Of a stretch of 64,000 nucleotides of DNA, positions 17,256 to 27,641 are shown piece after piece. The notes beneath the pieces are model-generated. The model worked only from the letters and a program-made list of their open reading frames with translations. It did no database searches and was not told the origin of the DNA. Both the position numbers and the translations under genes were made by a program. Source of the stretch: Azospirillum brasilense (GTDB lineage: Bacteria; Pseudomonadota; Alphaproteobacteria; Azospirillales; Azospirillaceae); assembly GCF_003349955.1 (NCBI RefSeq), contig NZ_QLKQ01000002.1, forward strand, positions 1-64,000, read 5' to 3'. Position 1 is the first letter of the stretch. Every line of letters starts with the position of its first letter.

Positions 17256-19208
17256 ATGGACAGCGCCAACCAGCACACCGGCGACGGACCGAACGGCGCC
17301 GCTCCGGCCGCCAACCCCGCTCCCAGTTCCACTCCCCCGGGCCACCCCCCTCAAGCCAACCGCATGCCCGCCCTCGTCCTGGGGGCGCTGGGCGTCGTTT
17401 ACGGCGACATCGGGACCAGCCCGCTCTACACCATGCGGGAGTCCTTCACCCACACCGGCCTGCCGCTCGACGAGCCGACCATCCTCGGCATCCTGTCGCT
17501 GGCGACCTGGGCGCTCATCATCGTCGTGACGCTGAAATACGTCCTGCTCGTCATGCGGGCGGACAACAAGGGCGAGGGCGGCGTCCTGGCGCTCGGCACG
17601 CTGGCGCACCGGGGGCTCAGCTCCAGAGCGGGCAACCGCGCCATCATGGCGCTGGCGATCCTCGGCATGGCGCTGTTCTACGGCGACAGCCTGATCACCC
17701 CGGCCATCTCGGTGCTGAGCGCGGTGGAGGGGCTGAAGGTCGTCACCCCGTCCCTGTCCCCCTACATCGTCCCGATCACGCTGGCGGTCCTCACCCTGCT
17801 GTTCCTGTTTCAGCGGCAAGGCACCGGCCGGGTCGGCATCTTCTTCGGCCCGATCATGGGGGTGTGGTTCGCCACGCTGGCGGTGCTGGGCCTGATGCAG
17901 GTGCTGCATTGGCCGGACGTTCTGCGCGCCTTCAACCCGCTGTACGGGGCAGCACTGTTCGTCGACCACGGCTGGGTGGCCTTCCTGACGCTGGGCGCCG
18001 TGGTCCTGGCGGTGACCGGGGCGGAGGCGCTCTACGCCGACATGGGCCATTTCGGGCGGGCGCCGATCCGCATCGCCTGGCTCTACCTCGTCCTGCCGGC
18101 GCTGCTGCTGAACTACTTCGGGCAGGGCGCCATGCTGCTGCACGAGCCGGAGACGCTGGAGAACCCCTTCTTCCATCTGGCGCCGGACTGGGCGCAGCTT
18201 CCCCTGGTCCTGCTGTCCACGGCGGCCACGGTCATCGCCAGCCAGGCGGTGATCTCCGGAGCCTTCTCGCTGACCCGGCAGGCCGTGCAACTGGGCTACC
18301 TGCCGCGGCGCGAAATCCGCCACACCTCCGAGCATGAGGTCGGTCAGGTCTACATCCCGCGCAACAACTGGCTGCTGCTGATCGGCGTGGTGATCCTGGT
18401 GATCGGCTTCGGGTCCAGCAGCAATCTGGCCGCCGCCTACGGCGTGTCGGTGACAGGGGCCATGGCCATCGACACGATTCTGGCCGCGGTGGTAGCGTGG
18501 CGGCTGTGGCGCTGGAATCCGCTGTTGGTGGTGACCGCCTTCTCGCTGCTTCTGGTGATCGACCTCGCCCTGTTCGGGGCAACCCTGCTGAAGGTGCCGG
18601 ACGGCGGCTGGTTCCCGCTGCTGATCGCCGCGGCGGTCTACACGCTGATGACCACATGGCGCCGTGGCCGCCGCATCCTGGCCGAACGGCTCTACGCCGA
18701 TGCCCTGCCGATGGACCTGTTCCTGCAACGGGTCACCCCGCAGTCGCCGCAGCGCGTCGCCGGGACCGCCATCTTCATGACCGGCAACCCCGACGTCGTC
18801 CCCCACGCCCTGCTCCACAACATCAAGCACAACCGGGTGCTGCACGAGCGGGTGGTCGTCATGACGGTCATCATGGAGGAGGTGCCCCGCGTCTCCCCGG
18901 ACCGCGCCGTCCTGGTGGAGAAGCTGGGCAAGGGCTTCTTCCGCGTGGTCCTGCGCTTCGGCTATCTGGAACAGCCGCACATTCCCCGCGCGCTGGAGCG
19001 GTGCCGCCGTTTCGGCCTGCATCTGGACATGATGGAGACGTCGTTCTTCCTGGGCCGAGAGACGTTGATCCCGTCGCGATCCACCGGCCTGCCGGGCTGG
19101 CGCGAACCCGCCTTCATCCTGCTGTCGAAGACGGCCCTGTCGGCCACGGAATTCTTCTGCATTCCGCCGGGCCGGGTGGTGGAACTGGGCACGCAGGTGG
19201 AGATCTGA
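17256..19208 (+). CDS. kup: Kup-type potassium uptake transporter
   Basis: Kup (KUP/HAK/KT family) imports K+ with H+ across the inner membrane and matters at low pH or under osmotic stress. The 650-residue protein has a polar Asn/Pro-rich N-terminal tail of about 30 residues. The family signature GVVYGDIGTSPLYTMRESF follows, then about twelve transmembrane helices, and a C-terminal cytosolic domain begins near residue 480. The motifs GEGGVLAL and YGDSLITPAISVLSAVEGL are clear. Its stop lies four bases from the stop of the convergent binding-protein gene, leaving no room for a separate terminator. Confidence 0.95.
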   Translation: MDSANQHTGDGPNGAAPAANPAPSSTPPGHPPQANRMPALVLGALGVVYGDIGTSPLYTMRESFTHTGLPLDEPTILGILSLATWALIIVVTLKYVLLVMRADNKGEGGVLALGTLAHRGLSSRAGNRAIMALAILGMALFYGDSLITPAISVLSAVEGLKVVTPSLSPYIVPITLAVLTLLFLFQRQGTGRVGIFFGPIMGVWFATLAVLGLMQVLHWPDVLRAFNPLYGAALFVDHGWVAFLTLGAVVLAVTGAEALYADMGHFGRAPIRIAWLYLVLPALLLNYFGQGAMLLHEPETLENPFFHLAPDWAQLPLVLLSTAATVIASQAVISGAFSLTRQAVQLGYLPRREIRHTSEHEVGQVYIPRNNWLLLIGVVILVIGFGSSSNLAAAYGVSVTGAMAIDTILAAVVAWRLWRWNPLLVVTAFSLLLVIDLALFGATLLKVPDGGWFPLLIAAAVYTLMTTWRRGRRILAERLYADALPMDLFLQRVTPQSPQRVAGTAIFMTGNPDVVPHALLHNIKHNRVLHERVVVMTVIMEEVPRVSPDRAVLVEKLGKGFFRVVLRFGYLEQPHIPRALERCRRFGLHLDMMETSFFLGRETLIPSRSTGLPGWREPAFILLSKTALSATEFFCIPPGRVVELGTQVEI

Positions 19209-19211
19209 CCG

Positions 19212-20030
19212 TCAGTCGCGCGCCACGATGGGGGTCAGGCGGAAACGGGCGGCGGCGGTTTCCAACCGCCCGTCGCGCTTGACGGCGTCGACGAACCGGT
19301 TGACCCGGTCCAGCCACAGCGGGTCTCCGGGCGCCACCGCGTAGGCGTAGGGCGTGGTCTGCACCGGAGCGTCCGGTGTGATCAGGTGCGCCCATTGGTG
19401 GACGCTGAGGATCCGCTGGCCATAGGGATAGTCGGTCAGAAAGGCGTCGGCGCGTCCGGACTGCACCTCCTCCTCCCTCTCCTGAGATCCGGAGACGATG
19501 CGGATGCTGGCCTTGCGAAGGGCGCGGCTGGCGTAGTCGTCCATGACGGTGCCCTTCTGAACCGCGACCACCATGCCGTCCTGGTCCAGATCGTCCCACC
19601 GCAGGATGCGCGGGTGCCCCTGGGAAGAGACCGCGTAGATGCCGCTGTTCAGGTAGGGTTGGCTGAACGCGACCCTTTCGGCGCGGGCGGCGGTGACGCC
19701 GATGCCGAACATGCCGATGTCGCAACGGTCGTTCAGCAGATCGTCGATGAAGCTCGAAAAGCCGCTTTCCACGAAACTGACCCGCACGCCCAGGTCCTGG
19801 CCGAAGGCCCGCGCCATGTCGACGTCCAGGCCCTGAAGCTCGCCGCTGTAGGGATTGCGGAAGGAAATGGCGTAATAGTCGGGCCACATGCACACGCGCA
19901 GCAACCCGGTGCGCTGCACCCGGTCGAGCCGGCTTTCCGCCAGGGCCGGCACCGCGCCGGACAGCAAAAACATCGACTGGAGCGCTGTGTGAATCGCCAG
20001 CGCCGACAGCACGATGGATAGACGCCGCAC
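19212..20030 (-). CDS. Periplasmic solute-binding protein (family 3)
   Basis: The protein is about 272 residues and of the amino-acid-type substrate-binding family (SBP_bac_3, two-lobe PBP2 fold). The GTG at 20030, with AGGGGGCAAGG upstream, begins a good signal peptide (VRRLSIVLSALAIHTALQSM) ending near ALA. An in-frame ATG at 20135 would add 35 residues that do not look like a signal. The family pattern LRVCMWPDYYAISFRNPYSG is followed by LDVDMARAFGQDLG and a CDIGMFGIGVTAAR segment. No transporter genes are adjacent. It may feed signals to the divergently encoded hybrid kinase or serve a distant ABC system. Confidence 0.85.
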   Translation of the reverse strand: MRRLSIVLSALAIHTALQSMFLLSGAVPALAESRLDRVQRTGLLRVCMWPDYYAISFRNPYSGELQGLDVDMARAFGQDLGVRVSFVESGFSSFIDDLLNDRCDIGMFGIGVTAARAERVAFSQPYLNSGIYAVSSQGHPRILRWDDLDQDGMVVAVQKGTVMDDYASRALRKASIRIVSGSQEREEEVQSGRADAFLTDYPYGQRILSVHQWAHLITPDAPVQTTPYAYAVAPGDPLWLDRVNRFVDAVKRDGRLETAAARFRLTPIVARD

Positions 20031-20165
20031 CGCCTTGCCCCCTGAAAACCGGCTCGCCACTGCGACAGGATAGCACCTCGCGCCCAGTGTGCACAGCGCG
20101 GGCTTGCGATTCGTTCGCCCGCTGTTAAGATTCACGCGATATCAGCACACCCCACGGAGCCGCGC

Positions 20166-23100
20166 GTGATGGCCAAGCTTGCCCTGTTGCAGCATCGGGG
20201 CGCCCTTCTCGCGTTGGCTTTCTTGTCGGTGATGGCTCTTCTGTTCGAATTCACCTACGACATCCATGCCGACCGCGCCCTGACGTTGAAAAACGCGGCG
20301 GCGAACATCGACAATCTGGCGAGCGCCCTGGAATCCTCGGTCAGCCGCACGGTCCAGACGGTCGACGTGACGCTCGCCTCGCTGAGCGATGCGGTGGTCT
20401 TCGGCAAGCTGCTGAGCGATCCGCCGCCGGGCCACGAGGACGGGGCGCTGGCGCCGCTGCTTCAGGAACGTTTGCGCCGTTCCCCGCACATCCGCGGCCT
20501 TCTGGTGCTCGACCGCCGGGGTGTCCTGGTGGCGACGACCGAGGACCCGCGGCCGCTCGGCACCTCCTTGGCGGAGTCCGATCTGTTCCGCGCCCACCTG
20601 TCCGGTCAGAGCAAGGGCCTTCAAATCGGAAGCCCGGTGCGAGGGCGTTTTCTGACGCCGGGCGGGGCGGCGGAGGACCGGTCGGGCAAATGGGTTCTGC
20701 CGATGAGCCGGGCCATTCGCGGGGTGGATGGGAGGCTCCTGGGGGTCGCGATCGCGTCGGTCAATCCCGAGTATCTTCAGAGCGTCTTCCGGGCGGTGCG
20801 CAACGGCCTGCATGGAACGGTGTCGCTCTACCGCCGGGATGGCCTGCTGCTGACCCGGCTTCCGCAGGACGGAGCGGAAGGCATCGGCACGGGGATGGCG
20901 GGGATGGAGTTGTTCCGCGTCCATCTCCCCGCATCGGAAAGCGGCGTGTTCAATGAAACCGCCCCGGACGGACAGGAGCGCATCACCGCTTATCGGGCTA
21001 CGCCGATCTGGCCGCTGGTTCTGGCGATCAGCCGCAGCGAGGACGAGGAGCTGGCGGGCTGGTGGACCAACCAGATGGAGATCGCCGCCGTCGTCCTGGG
21101 CTCCAGTCTGGTGATCCTGCTGTTCACGGGGGCGCTGATCCTGCTGCGCCGCAAGGAGGCCCAGTTGGAGGATGGCAACGCCCGCTTCAACGCGCTTCTG
21201 GAAACCGCGGTGGAGGGCATCCTTACGGTGCGCGGGGACGGCTTCATCGAAACCGCAAACGGCGCCGCCCACCGCATTTTCGGCTACCCGCCCGACGGCC
21301 TGCTGGGGCGCCACGTGCAGGAGCTGATGGAGCCGCATCACCACGCGGCCCACAGCCGCATCATGGAGACCATCGCCGCGGGCGCCCGCCGGATCGGCCC
21401 GAATTTCTCCCGAGAGGTCGATGGCCTGCGAATGGATGGCGAGGTTTTTCCCCTCGACCTGTCGATCGCCGAGGTGCGGACGCAGCAGGGCACCCTCTTC
21501 GCCGCCTTCTTCCGTGACCTGTCGGAGCGCAAGCGGGTGGAGCGGGCGCTGACCGAAGCCAAGGAGAAGGCCGAGGCCGGGCAGCGCAGCAAGATGGAAT
21601 TCCTGGCGACCATGAGCCATGAGATCCGGACCCCCATGAACGGGGTGATCGGCATGGCCGGGCTTCTCCAGGAAACCACGCTCGACGAGGAGCAGCGAGG
21701 CTACGCCGATACCATCCGCGATTCCGCGGAATCGCTGCTGACCATCATCAACGACATCCTGGATTTCTCGAAGATCGACGCCGGCCGCCTCACGCTGGAG
21801 GTGAGCGATTTCGAAGCCGTGGCGCTGGTCGAAAGCGTGGTGGAACTGCTGGCCCCGCGCGCCGCGGCGAAGGGGCTGGAACTGGCCAGCTACGTGCCGC
21901 CGGCCCTGCATGGCCCGCTGCGCGGCGATCCCGGACGTCTGCGCCAGATCCTCATCAACCTCGCCGGCAACGCGGTCAAATTCACCGATCAGGGCAGCGT
22001 GACCATCGTCCTGTCGATCGAGCCGGACAGCCTTCCCTCCGAAGCGGACGAAGCGCAAGCGCGCGACGCGTCGGTCGAGGCCCCGCAGGACACGCCGGTG
22101 ACCGTCCGTTTCGAAGTCCGGGACACGGGGGTCGGCATCGCCGCGGCGGACCACAAGCGCCTGTTCTCCATGTTCAGCCAAGTGGACGGATCGTCGGCCC
22201 GGCGTCACGGCGGGACCGGGCTCGGCCTTGCCATCTGCAAACGCCTCACCGAGCTGATGGGCGGACGGATCGGCGTTCACAGCATGCCCGGAGAGGGCAG
22301 CGTGTTCTGGGCCGTCATTCCCCTGTGGCGCGGCACGGCGGCGGAAGCCGAACCCGTGGCGGGGGAAGCGGGCGATTGGGCCGGTCGGCGTGTTCTGGTG
22401 GTGGACGATCTGGCGGTGAACCGCGACCTGCTGGCACGCCAGCTCGCCGCGCTGGGGCTGGAAACCGAATCCGCCGCCACGGGGGAGGACGCCCTGCACC
22501 GGCTTCAGGCCGCGAGCGCAGCGGGACGGCCGTTCGATGCCGCCATCCTTGATCATTGCATGCCGGGCCTGACCGGGCCGGAACTGGCCCTGCGCATTCA
22601 CGCGGAACCGGCTCTGGCGGGCCTGCCGCTGGCGTTGGCGACTTCCCACCGCATGGGGGATCCGGAGGGCGACGCCGCCGGCGTGGCGGTGCGGATCGTC
22701 AAGCCGATCCGCGCGACGGCACTCCGTGCCGCCGTCGCGCGCCTGCTCGCCTCGCCATCACCAAAGGTCTCGCCGCCGAAGGTGCCGCTGCCGAAGATGT
22801 CGTCCCCGCCCGCGGCCGCTTCGGGACTGTCCGGCGCGGCGACGTCCCGGTCGACCGGTTCCGCCCCCCTTCGCCACCGCATCCTGGTGGCGGAGGACAA
22901 CCCGGTGAATTTGCAGGTGACTCTCGCCCTGCTGCGCCGGGCCGGCCATATGGTCGATTCCGTCTCGAACGGGCTGGAGGCGGTCAACGCCGTCGCCGCC
23001 CTGCCCTACGACCTCGTCCTGATGGATGTGCAGATGCCGGAAATGGACGGTCTGGCGGCGACGCGGGCGATCCGGCGGATGGGCGGGGCCGCGGCGCAGG

Positions 23101-23696
23101 TTCCGATCGTCGCCATGACCGCCAACGCCATGGAAGGGGATCAGGCTATCTGCCTGGCCGCCGGCATGGACGACTATCTGGCCAAACCCATCGTGGCGGA
23201 CCAACTGCTGCGGACCGTCGCCCGGTGGAGCGCATTCCCGACACCGAGCGGGCCGACCACGCCGGAGCCGGGTCATGGGACGGAACCCCCGCCGCGGATC
23301 GACCACGCCAAGCTCCGGGATTTGCGCGACGCGATCGGCGACCACGGCTTTGCCCTGCTGATGGAAACCTTTCGTCGCGAGACGCCGGGCCATCTCGACC
23401 AGCTCCGGCAGGCGGCTCAGAACCGGGATTTCGCGGCCGTGGAGCGCTCGGCCCACATCCTGAAGGGCTCGACCGGGAATGTGGGCTTCGCCGAGGCCTC
23501 CGCGCTGGCCGGCGAACTGCTCGCCGCGGCCCGCGGCCGGGACTCCGCGGGCATCGACGGCGACCGCATCCGGCGTTTGGACGCCGCCCTGGAGGACGCC
23601 GCAAAGGACGCCGAACACACCACCAACACAAAGGAGGCTCGGGTGGTGCTGGAGACGGCCGAAATTCCGACGGGCGGTTCCTCCGGCGCGGCCTGA
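20166..23696 (+). CDS. Hybrid sensor histidine kinase with two receivers and HPt
   Basis: This is an 1176-residue membrane-bound phosphorelay protein. It has TM1 near residues 12-28, a periplasmic Cache-like domain to about 300, TM2 at 304-327 and a PAS domain at about 335-455. The HisKA domain has phospho-His485 in [11 protein letters not shown]. The ATPase domain has NAVKFTD, DTGVGI and [11 protein letters not shown]. The first receiver has Asp796 in ILDHCMPG and the second has Asp954 in [10 protein letters not shown]-terminal HPt domain has His1097 in SAHILKGS. The whole relay can run in one chain, ending on an unlinked regulator. A Pro/Ser-rich linker joins the receivers. Confidence 0.93.
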   Translation: MMAKLALLQHRGALLALAFLSVMALLFEFTYDIHADRALTLKNAAANIDNLASALESSVSRTVQTVDVTLASLSDAVVFGKLLSDPPPGHEDGALAPLLQERLRRSPHIRGLLVLDRRGVLVATTEDPRPLGTSLAESDLFRAHLSGQSKGLQIGSPVRGRFLTPGGAAEDRSGKWVLPMSRAIRGVDGRLLGVAIASVNPEYLQSVFRAVRNGLHGTVSLYRRDGLLLTRLPQDGAEGIGTGMAGMELFRVHLPASESGVFNETAPDGQERITAYRATPIWPLVLAISRSEDEELAGWWTNQMEIAAVVLGSSLVILLFTGALILLRRKEAQLEDGNARFNALLETAVEGILTVRGDGFIETANGAAHRIFGYPPDGLLGRHVQELMEPHHHAAHSRIMETIAAGARRIGPNFSREVDGLRMDGEVFPLDLSIAEVRTQQGTLFAAFFRDLSERKRVERALTEAKEKAEAGQRSKMEFLATMSHEIRTPMNGVIGMAGLLQETTLDEEQRGYADTIRDSAESLLTIINDILDFSKIDAGRLTLEVSDFEAVALVESVVELLAPRAAAKGLELASYVPPALHGPLRGDPGRLRQILINLAGNAVKFTDQGSVTIVLSIEPDSLPSEADEAQARDASVEAPQDTPVTVRFEVRDTGVGIAAADHKRLFSMFSQVDGSSARRHGGTGLGLAICKRLTELMGGRIGVHSMPGEGSVFWAVIPLWRGTAAEAEPVAGEAGDWAGRRVLVVDDLAVNRDLLARQLAALGLETESAATGEDALHRLQAASAAGRPFDAAILDHCMPGLTGPELALRIHAEPALAGLPLALATSHRMGDPEGDAAGVAVRIVKPIRATALRAAVARLLASPSPKVSPPKVPLPKMSSPPAAASGLSGAATSRSTGSAPLRHRILVAEDNPVNLQVTLALLRRAGHMVDSVSNGLEAVNAVAALPYDLVLMDVQMPEMDGLAATRAIRRMGGAAAQVPIVAMTANAMEGDQAICLAAGMDDYLAKPIVADQLLRTVARWSAFPTPSGPTTPEPGHGTEPPPRIDHAKLRDLRDAIGDHGFALLMETFRRETPGHLDQLRQAAQNRDFAAVERSAHILKGSTGNVGFAEASALAGELLAAARGRDSAGIDGDRIRRLDAALEDAAKDAEHTTNTKEARVVLETAEIPTGGSSGAA

Positions 23697-23787
23697 CGCT
23701 CCGGACCATGCCGTGTGTGGCCCGGGGAGGCCATGGATTTCAATTTTCGAGGACGCCCCCTGCCGCGTGGACGGCCTTCACCGACGC

Positions 23788-25095
23788 TCAGCGCTGCCCG
23801 CCGCAGACGCGGGCGACGAAGCTGTCGATGTCGCCGTTCAGCGTCACGGCGCGGCGCGCCAGTTCCCCCGCCGACGAGAGCACCTGGCTGGCAGCGGCGC
23901 TGGCGTCCTGAGCGCCCGAGGACACGCTGGTCACCGCGTCGGCCACGGTGCGCACACCGGCCGACGCTTCGCGGATGGAGCGGCTGATCTCGTCGATGGC
24001 CGCGCTCTGCTGTTCGGCGGCGCCGGCGATGCCGACGGCGATCTCGTCGATGTCGTGGATCATGCCCCCGACATGCTGGATCACCGCCGCCGTGGCACGG
24101 GTCACCGACTGGACCTGGGAGATCTGGGCGGTGATGTCCTCCGTCGCCTGGGCCGTCTGGTTGGCGAGATTCTTGACCTCGGTCGCCACCACGGCGAATC
24201 CCTTGCCGGCCTCGCCCGCCCGGGCCGCCTCGATCGTCGCGTTGAGGGCCAGCAGGTTCGTCTGGCTGGCGATGTCGTTGATGAGCTGGACGACCGCGCC
24301 GATCTGGTCGGAGGCGGCGAGCAGGGAGCGGATGGTCGCGTCCGCCTCCCGCACCTTCTCCACCGAGCTGCGAGCGAGATCGGCGGTGCGCGACACGCCC
24401 TGGGCCACCTCGCCGATGGCGCCCGACACCTCCCCGGTGGCCGCGGCCACCCCGTCCACGTTGGACGACACCTGCTCCGCCGCGGAGGCCGCGGAGAAGG
24501 ACTGCTCGCTGGCTGTGGCGGCGGTCGCCGTCATGGCGGTGGACGACGCTTCGAGCTGGGCGGCGCTGGCCGACAGGCTCTGCGCCACCTCCTTGATGTT
24601 GGCGCCGATGCGGGCGGCGCTCTCCACGAACTCGCGGCTCTTGCCGTCCATGGCCGCCAGCCCGTCGTTGATCTGGCGGGCGTAGGCGCCGAATTCTCCG
24701 ACCATGCCGGTCATCACGATGCGCCGGTAATACTGTCCCTCCGCCGCGTGCTGCATGGCGGCGTTGGCCTCCTTGCCGAAGGATTCCACACGGTCGAGCA
24801 GGCGGTTGATGGTGTGCAGCATGTCCGCGATGGGGCTGGTGCCGTGGATGTTCAGGATGCGCGGCTGGAGGTCGCCCTTTTCGGCCGCGGCGATCACCGC
24901 CATGGCTTTCCGGATGGTCCGGTTGGTGAGCGCCAGCCAGCGGACGGCGGCAAGACAGGGAAGAACCGCCAGCAGGCCGAGCACGGCGGCGGCGATGTCG
25001 CCGGTGGCGAGACCGTAGGCCGCCTGCGCCGCCGACAGCAGAGCGGCTGACGCGGCGGCGGCGAGCGCTTTAGAGACTGAGGATAAACTCGTCAT
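23788..25095 (-). CDS. Methyl-accepting chemotaxis protein (signalling half of a split receptor)
   Basis: This 435-residue chemoreceptor has two closely spaced hydrophobic segments near the N-terminus and no large periplasmic domain. A HAMP-like stretch and a long MCP signalling coiled coil follow, with the hairpin tip [20 protein letters not shown]. The ATG at 25095 overlaps the last 26 bases of the upstream PAS gene, so translation is coupled. The arrangement resembles the aerotaxis receptor Aer cut in two: the PAS sensor is encoded upstream and the HAMP-MCP part here. The ligand is presumably an intracellular redox or energy signal; this is inference. Confidence 0.88.
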   Translation of the reverse strand: MTSLSSVSKALAAAASAALLSAAQAAYGLATGDIAAAVLGLLAVLPCLAAVRWLALTNRTIRKAMAVIAAAEKGDLQPRILNIHGTSPIADMLHTINRLLDRVESFGKEANAAMQHAAEGQYYRRIVMTGMVGEFGAYARQINDGLAAMDGKSREFVESAARIGANIKEVAQSLSASAAQLEASSTAMTATAATASEQSFSAASAAEQVSSNVDGVAAATGEVSGAIGEVAQGVSRTADLARSSVEKVREADATIRSLLAASDQIGAVVQLINDIASQTNLLALNATIEAARAGEAGKGFAVVATEVKNLANQTAQATEDITAQISQVQSVTRATAAVIQHVGGMIHDIDEIAVGIAGAAEQQSAAIDEISRSIREASAGVRTVADAVTSVSSGAQDASAAASQVLSSAGELARRAVTLNGDIDSFVARVCGGQR

Positions 25096-25621
25096 AGCTC
25101 GTGCCCTTGTCGCGCAGGAGTTTTTCCAGCATGGCGCCGGATGCCGCCATGGCCGCGTTCCGATCGGCGTGCCGCGCCTCTTCCGCCCGCAGCGCGGCGT
25201 AGAGGCTCGCCGCCGCGTCCACCGCCGGCCGCGCCGGAACGCGGCGGCTGGAGTGATAGCCGGTGATGGTCCGCCCATTCCCGCTGTCGGGGTTGCCGAA
25301 AACCGGCGTGACGTGGGCGAACACCCAGTAATGATCGCCGGCCTTCGCCCGGTTGATCACATAGGCGAAGATTTCGCTTCCGGCCTCGATCCGGCTCCAC
25401 AGCAGCTTGTAGACGCAACGCGGCATGTCCGGATGGCGGACAATGTTGTGCGGCCGTCCCAACAGTTCCGCTTCGCTATAGCCGCTGATGCGCAGGAACA
25501 CGTCGTTGGCGTAAGTGATGCAACCTTTGAGATCAGTCTTGGAAACGATGATCTCGTCGCGGTGAAATGTCCGCTCCTGTCCGGTCAAGCCAGTGTGTGC
25601 GCCGCCTATGCTGACCGCCAT
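25070..25621 (-). CDS. Aer-type PAS domain protein (sensor half of a split receptor)
   Basis: This 183-residue soluble protein has a PAS domain very similar in pattern to the FAD-binding PAS of Aer. The recognisable blocks are [40 protein letters not shown] and [12 protein letters not shown] helical C-terminus follows. No membrane segment is present. The downstream gene encodes a membrane MCP and overlaps this one by 26 bases, which strongly suggests the two proteins work as a pair. FAD binding is known for Aer and inferred here. The upstream 260 bases (25622-25881) hold a small hairpin (25664-25681) and no gene. Confidence 0.85.
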   Translation of the reverse strand: MAVSIGGAHTGLTGQERTFHRDEIIVSKTDLKGCITYANDVFLRISGYSEAELLGRPHNIVRHPDMPRCVYKLLWSRIEAGSEIFAYVINRAKAGDHYWVFAHVTPVFGNPDSGNGRTITGYHSSRRVPARPAVDAAASLYAALRAEEARHADRNAAMAASGAMLEKLLRDKGTSYDEFILSL

Positions 25622-25881
25622 GACCGTCCGCCTCTCAAACGCGCGGTGAATTCAGAACAAATCACCAACCCGACCGTTGGTCATATCTTTTGTTGATTGA
25701 CTCATAGCGTACGTAATAATCGGTTGGCTTTAAAAACGGACGGGAACAGTCTGCGACAAATTGTACCACATGCATGACGCGCATAAGAGGTTGCACTCAG
25801 GCGCGCGGTACGGAGTCGATGGCGAAACGTCCGCCCACAATCTGGGTGGGATGCTGGAAATTTTCCCCCGCCGATGGCGGA

Positions 25882-27504
25882 TCACATTCCCTGCTCGTAC
25901 ACCACCACCCGGTTGCGCCCTTCGCGCTTGGCCCGGTAGAGGGCAAGGTCGGCCCGGTGGATTGCCCTTTCCAGCGTGTCATAGGCGCCATCGATGGCGG
26001 AAATGCCGATGCTGCTGGTCAGGTGGAAGCGGCCCTCGGGGCCCGGAATCGCCATGCGGGACAGGTGGCGGCGCACCCGCTCCGCCACCACGCGGGATTC
26101 CTCGGCGGTGGCGCCGGGCAGAACCACCACGAACTCCTCGCCACCCAGGCGTCCGAGGATGTCGTATTCGCGCAGAATGGCCTGACAGCCGCCGGCCACC
26201 ATCCGCAGGGCGTCGTCGCCGGTGGCGTGGCCATAGCTGTCGTTGATGCGCTTGAAATGGTCGACGTCCAGCACGAAGACCGACATCGGCTCGTTGAAGC
26301 GGTGGGCGCGGGCCAGTTGCGAGCGCGCCAGCTCCATGAAGGACCGCCGGTTGTAGATTCCCGTCAGCGGATCGCGGGACGCCATGTCCCGCAGCGCCTC
26401 TTCCATGTTCCGGCGGTCGGTGTAGTCGTAGATCCAGGCCAGATTCACCTGAACGCCCTGGATCACCGCCTGGTTGACGGTGAACAGCGTCCAGAAGGAC
26501 GAGCCGTCGGCGCGGCGGAACTGCACCTCCATGTTGGTCACCGACCCGTAGGAGCGCAGCCGATCGATCACCCGTTCCCGCTGGTGCCGGTCCAGGTAGT
26601 AGTCGCGGGCCTGCCGGCCGATCAGATCCTCGCGCTTCAGCCCGATCAGTTCCGCGAAGCGCGTGTTGACGAAGATGATCCTCCCGTCGTCACGGCGCGA
26701 CACCGACACGCCGACCGGGCTCTGCTCCAGGATGGCCTGGAGCCGCTCCTCGCTGGGAAGCCCTTCCGTCAGGTCGTGGATCACCCCGACGATGCCGCCC
26801 AGGTTCCCGGCGCTGTCGCAGAACACCGCCTTGGTCAGGCTGGACATCCGGGTGGTGCCGCCGACGAAGGGAACCGCCTCCTCGTAGCTGCGCTGGCCCC
26901 AATTGACGGTCAGTTCGTGATCCTGGTCGGCGTGCGCCTTGGCGATGCGCGGGTCCATCACCGCGAAGGCGGTCTTGGCGACGATGCTCCGGCGTTCCAG
27001 GCCGGTGTAGCGTTCGAAGGCGTCGTTGCAATCGGTGTATTCGCCCGCCGCGTTCTTCACGAACACGGGAACCGGCAGGGTCTCGAACAGCACCTCCTTC
27101 ATCAGGAGCTGGTCGCGCAGCGCGGCCTGCGCCTGCCGGTGGTGGGTGACGTCGGTGTAGACTCGCAGCGACTGCCGCTCTCCCAGCGGGCCCAGGAGAG
27201 GACCGACCGACTCCGAGACCCAGACGGTTCCGCCATCCAGGCGCCGCAGCGGCCGCTCTCCGGAAGAGTCCGGCAGCGACGGGAGAACGACGTCCTCGGG
27301 CTCCAGCTCCGCGAGGTCGTGGCCGGTCAGATGGCCGGGAGCATAAAGCAGCAGGCTGTGCAGGGCCGGATTGGCATACAGGATGGTTCCCGTGTCCGTG
27401 GTGACGCAGACCCCCGACGGCAGCGTGTCGAACGCACGCCACAGCGCAGCCCGGGTTTCCTCCGCATCCCCAGAAGGACTCATTGAACCGACCGAATCCA
27501 GCAT
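25882..27504 (-). CDS. Diguanylate cyclase with three PAS domains
   Basis: This cytosolic protein of about 540 residues is predicted to make c-di-GMP. Three PAS domains precede a GGDEF domain whose active motif is RLGGEEF. The inhibitory I-site RxxD (REYD) lies five residues before it, so product feedback is likely. The linker ASRDPLTGIYNRRSF is typical. There is no EAL domain. Starts at 27504 and 27483 are both possible; the longer frame begins with TTG at 27549 and is less likely. It lies downstream of the cobalamin gene with an AT-rich gap. c-di-GMP controls motility and biofilm in relatives. Confidence 0.9.
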   Translation of the reverse strand: MLDSVGSMSPSGDAEETRAALWRAFDTLPSGVCVTTDTGTILYANPALHSLLLYAPGHLTGHDLAELEPEDVVLPSLPDSSGERPLRRLDGGTVWVSESVGPLLGPLGERQSLRVYTDVTHHRQAQAALRDQLLMKEVLFETLPVPVFVKNAAGEYTDCNDAFERYTGLERRSIVAKTAFAVMDPRIAKAHADQDHELTVNWGQRSYEEAVPFVGGTTRMSSLTKAVFCDSAGNLGGIVGVIHDLTEGLPSEERLQAILEQSPVGVSVSRRDDGRIIFVNTRFAELIGLKREDLIGRQARDYYLDRHQRERVIDRLRSYGSVTNMEVQFRRADGSSFWTLFTVNQAVIQGVQVNLAWIYDYTDRRNMEEALRDMASRDPLTGIYNRRSFMELARSQLARAHRFNEPMSVFVLDVDHFKRINDSYGHATGDDALRMVAGGCQAILREYDILGRLGGEEFVVVLPGATAEESRVVAERVRRHLSRMAIPGPEGRFHLTSSIGISAIDGAYDTLERAIHRADLALYRAKREGRNRVVVYEQGM

Positions 27505-27641
27505 GGCCCCCACAGCGTCATGGAAGATTCTTGCGCCACGATAGGGCAAACAGGGAGTACGTTAGCCGATGCGCCTTTTTGCCCCTGTGTGCCATCTTGT
27601 CGCGCTATGGTGGTGATCGCCTATTTTAAACGCAAAATCCA

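Noticed and set aside
20142-22649. An 835-codon open frame opposite the hybrid histidine kinase
   Set aside because: The plus strand encodes an intact kinase with all motifs; the antisense frame has no recognisable domain or ribosome-binding site.
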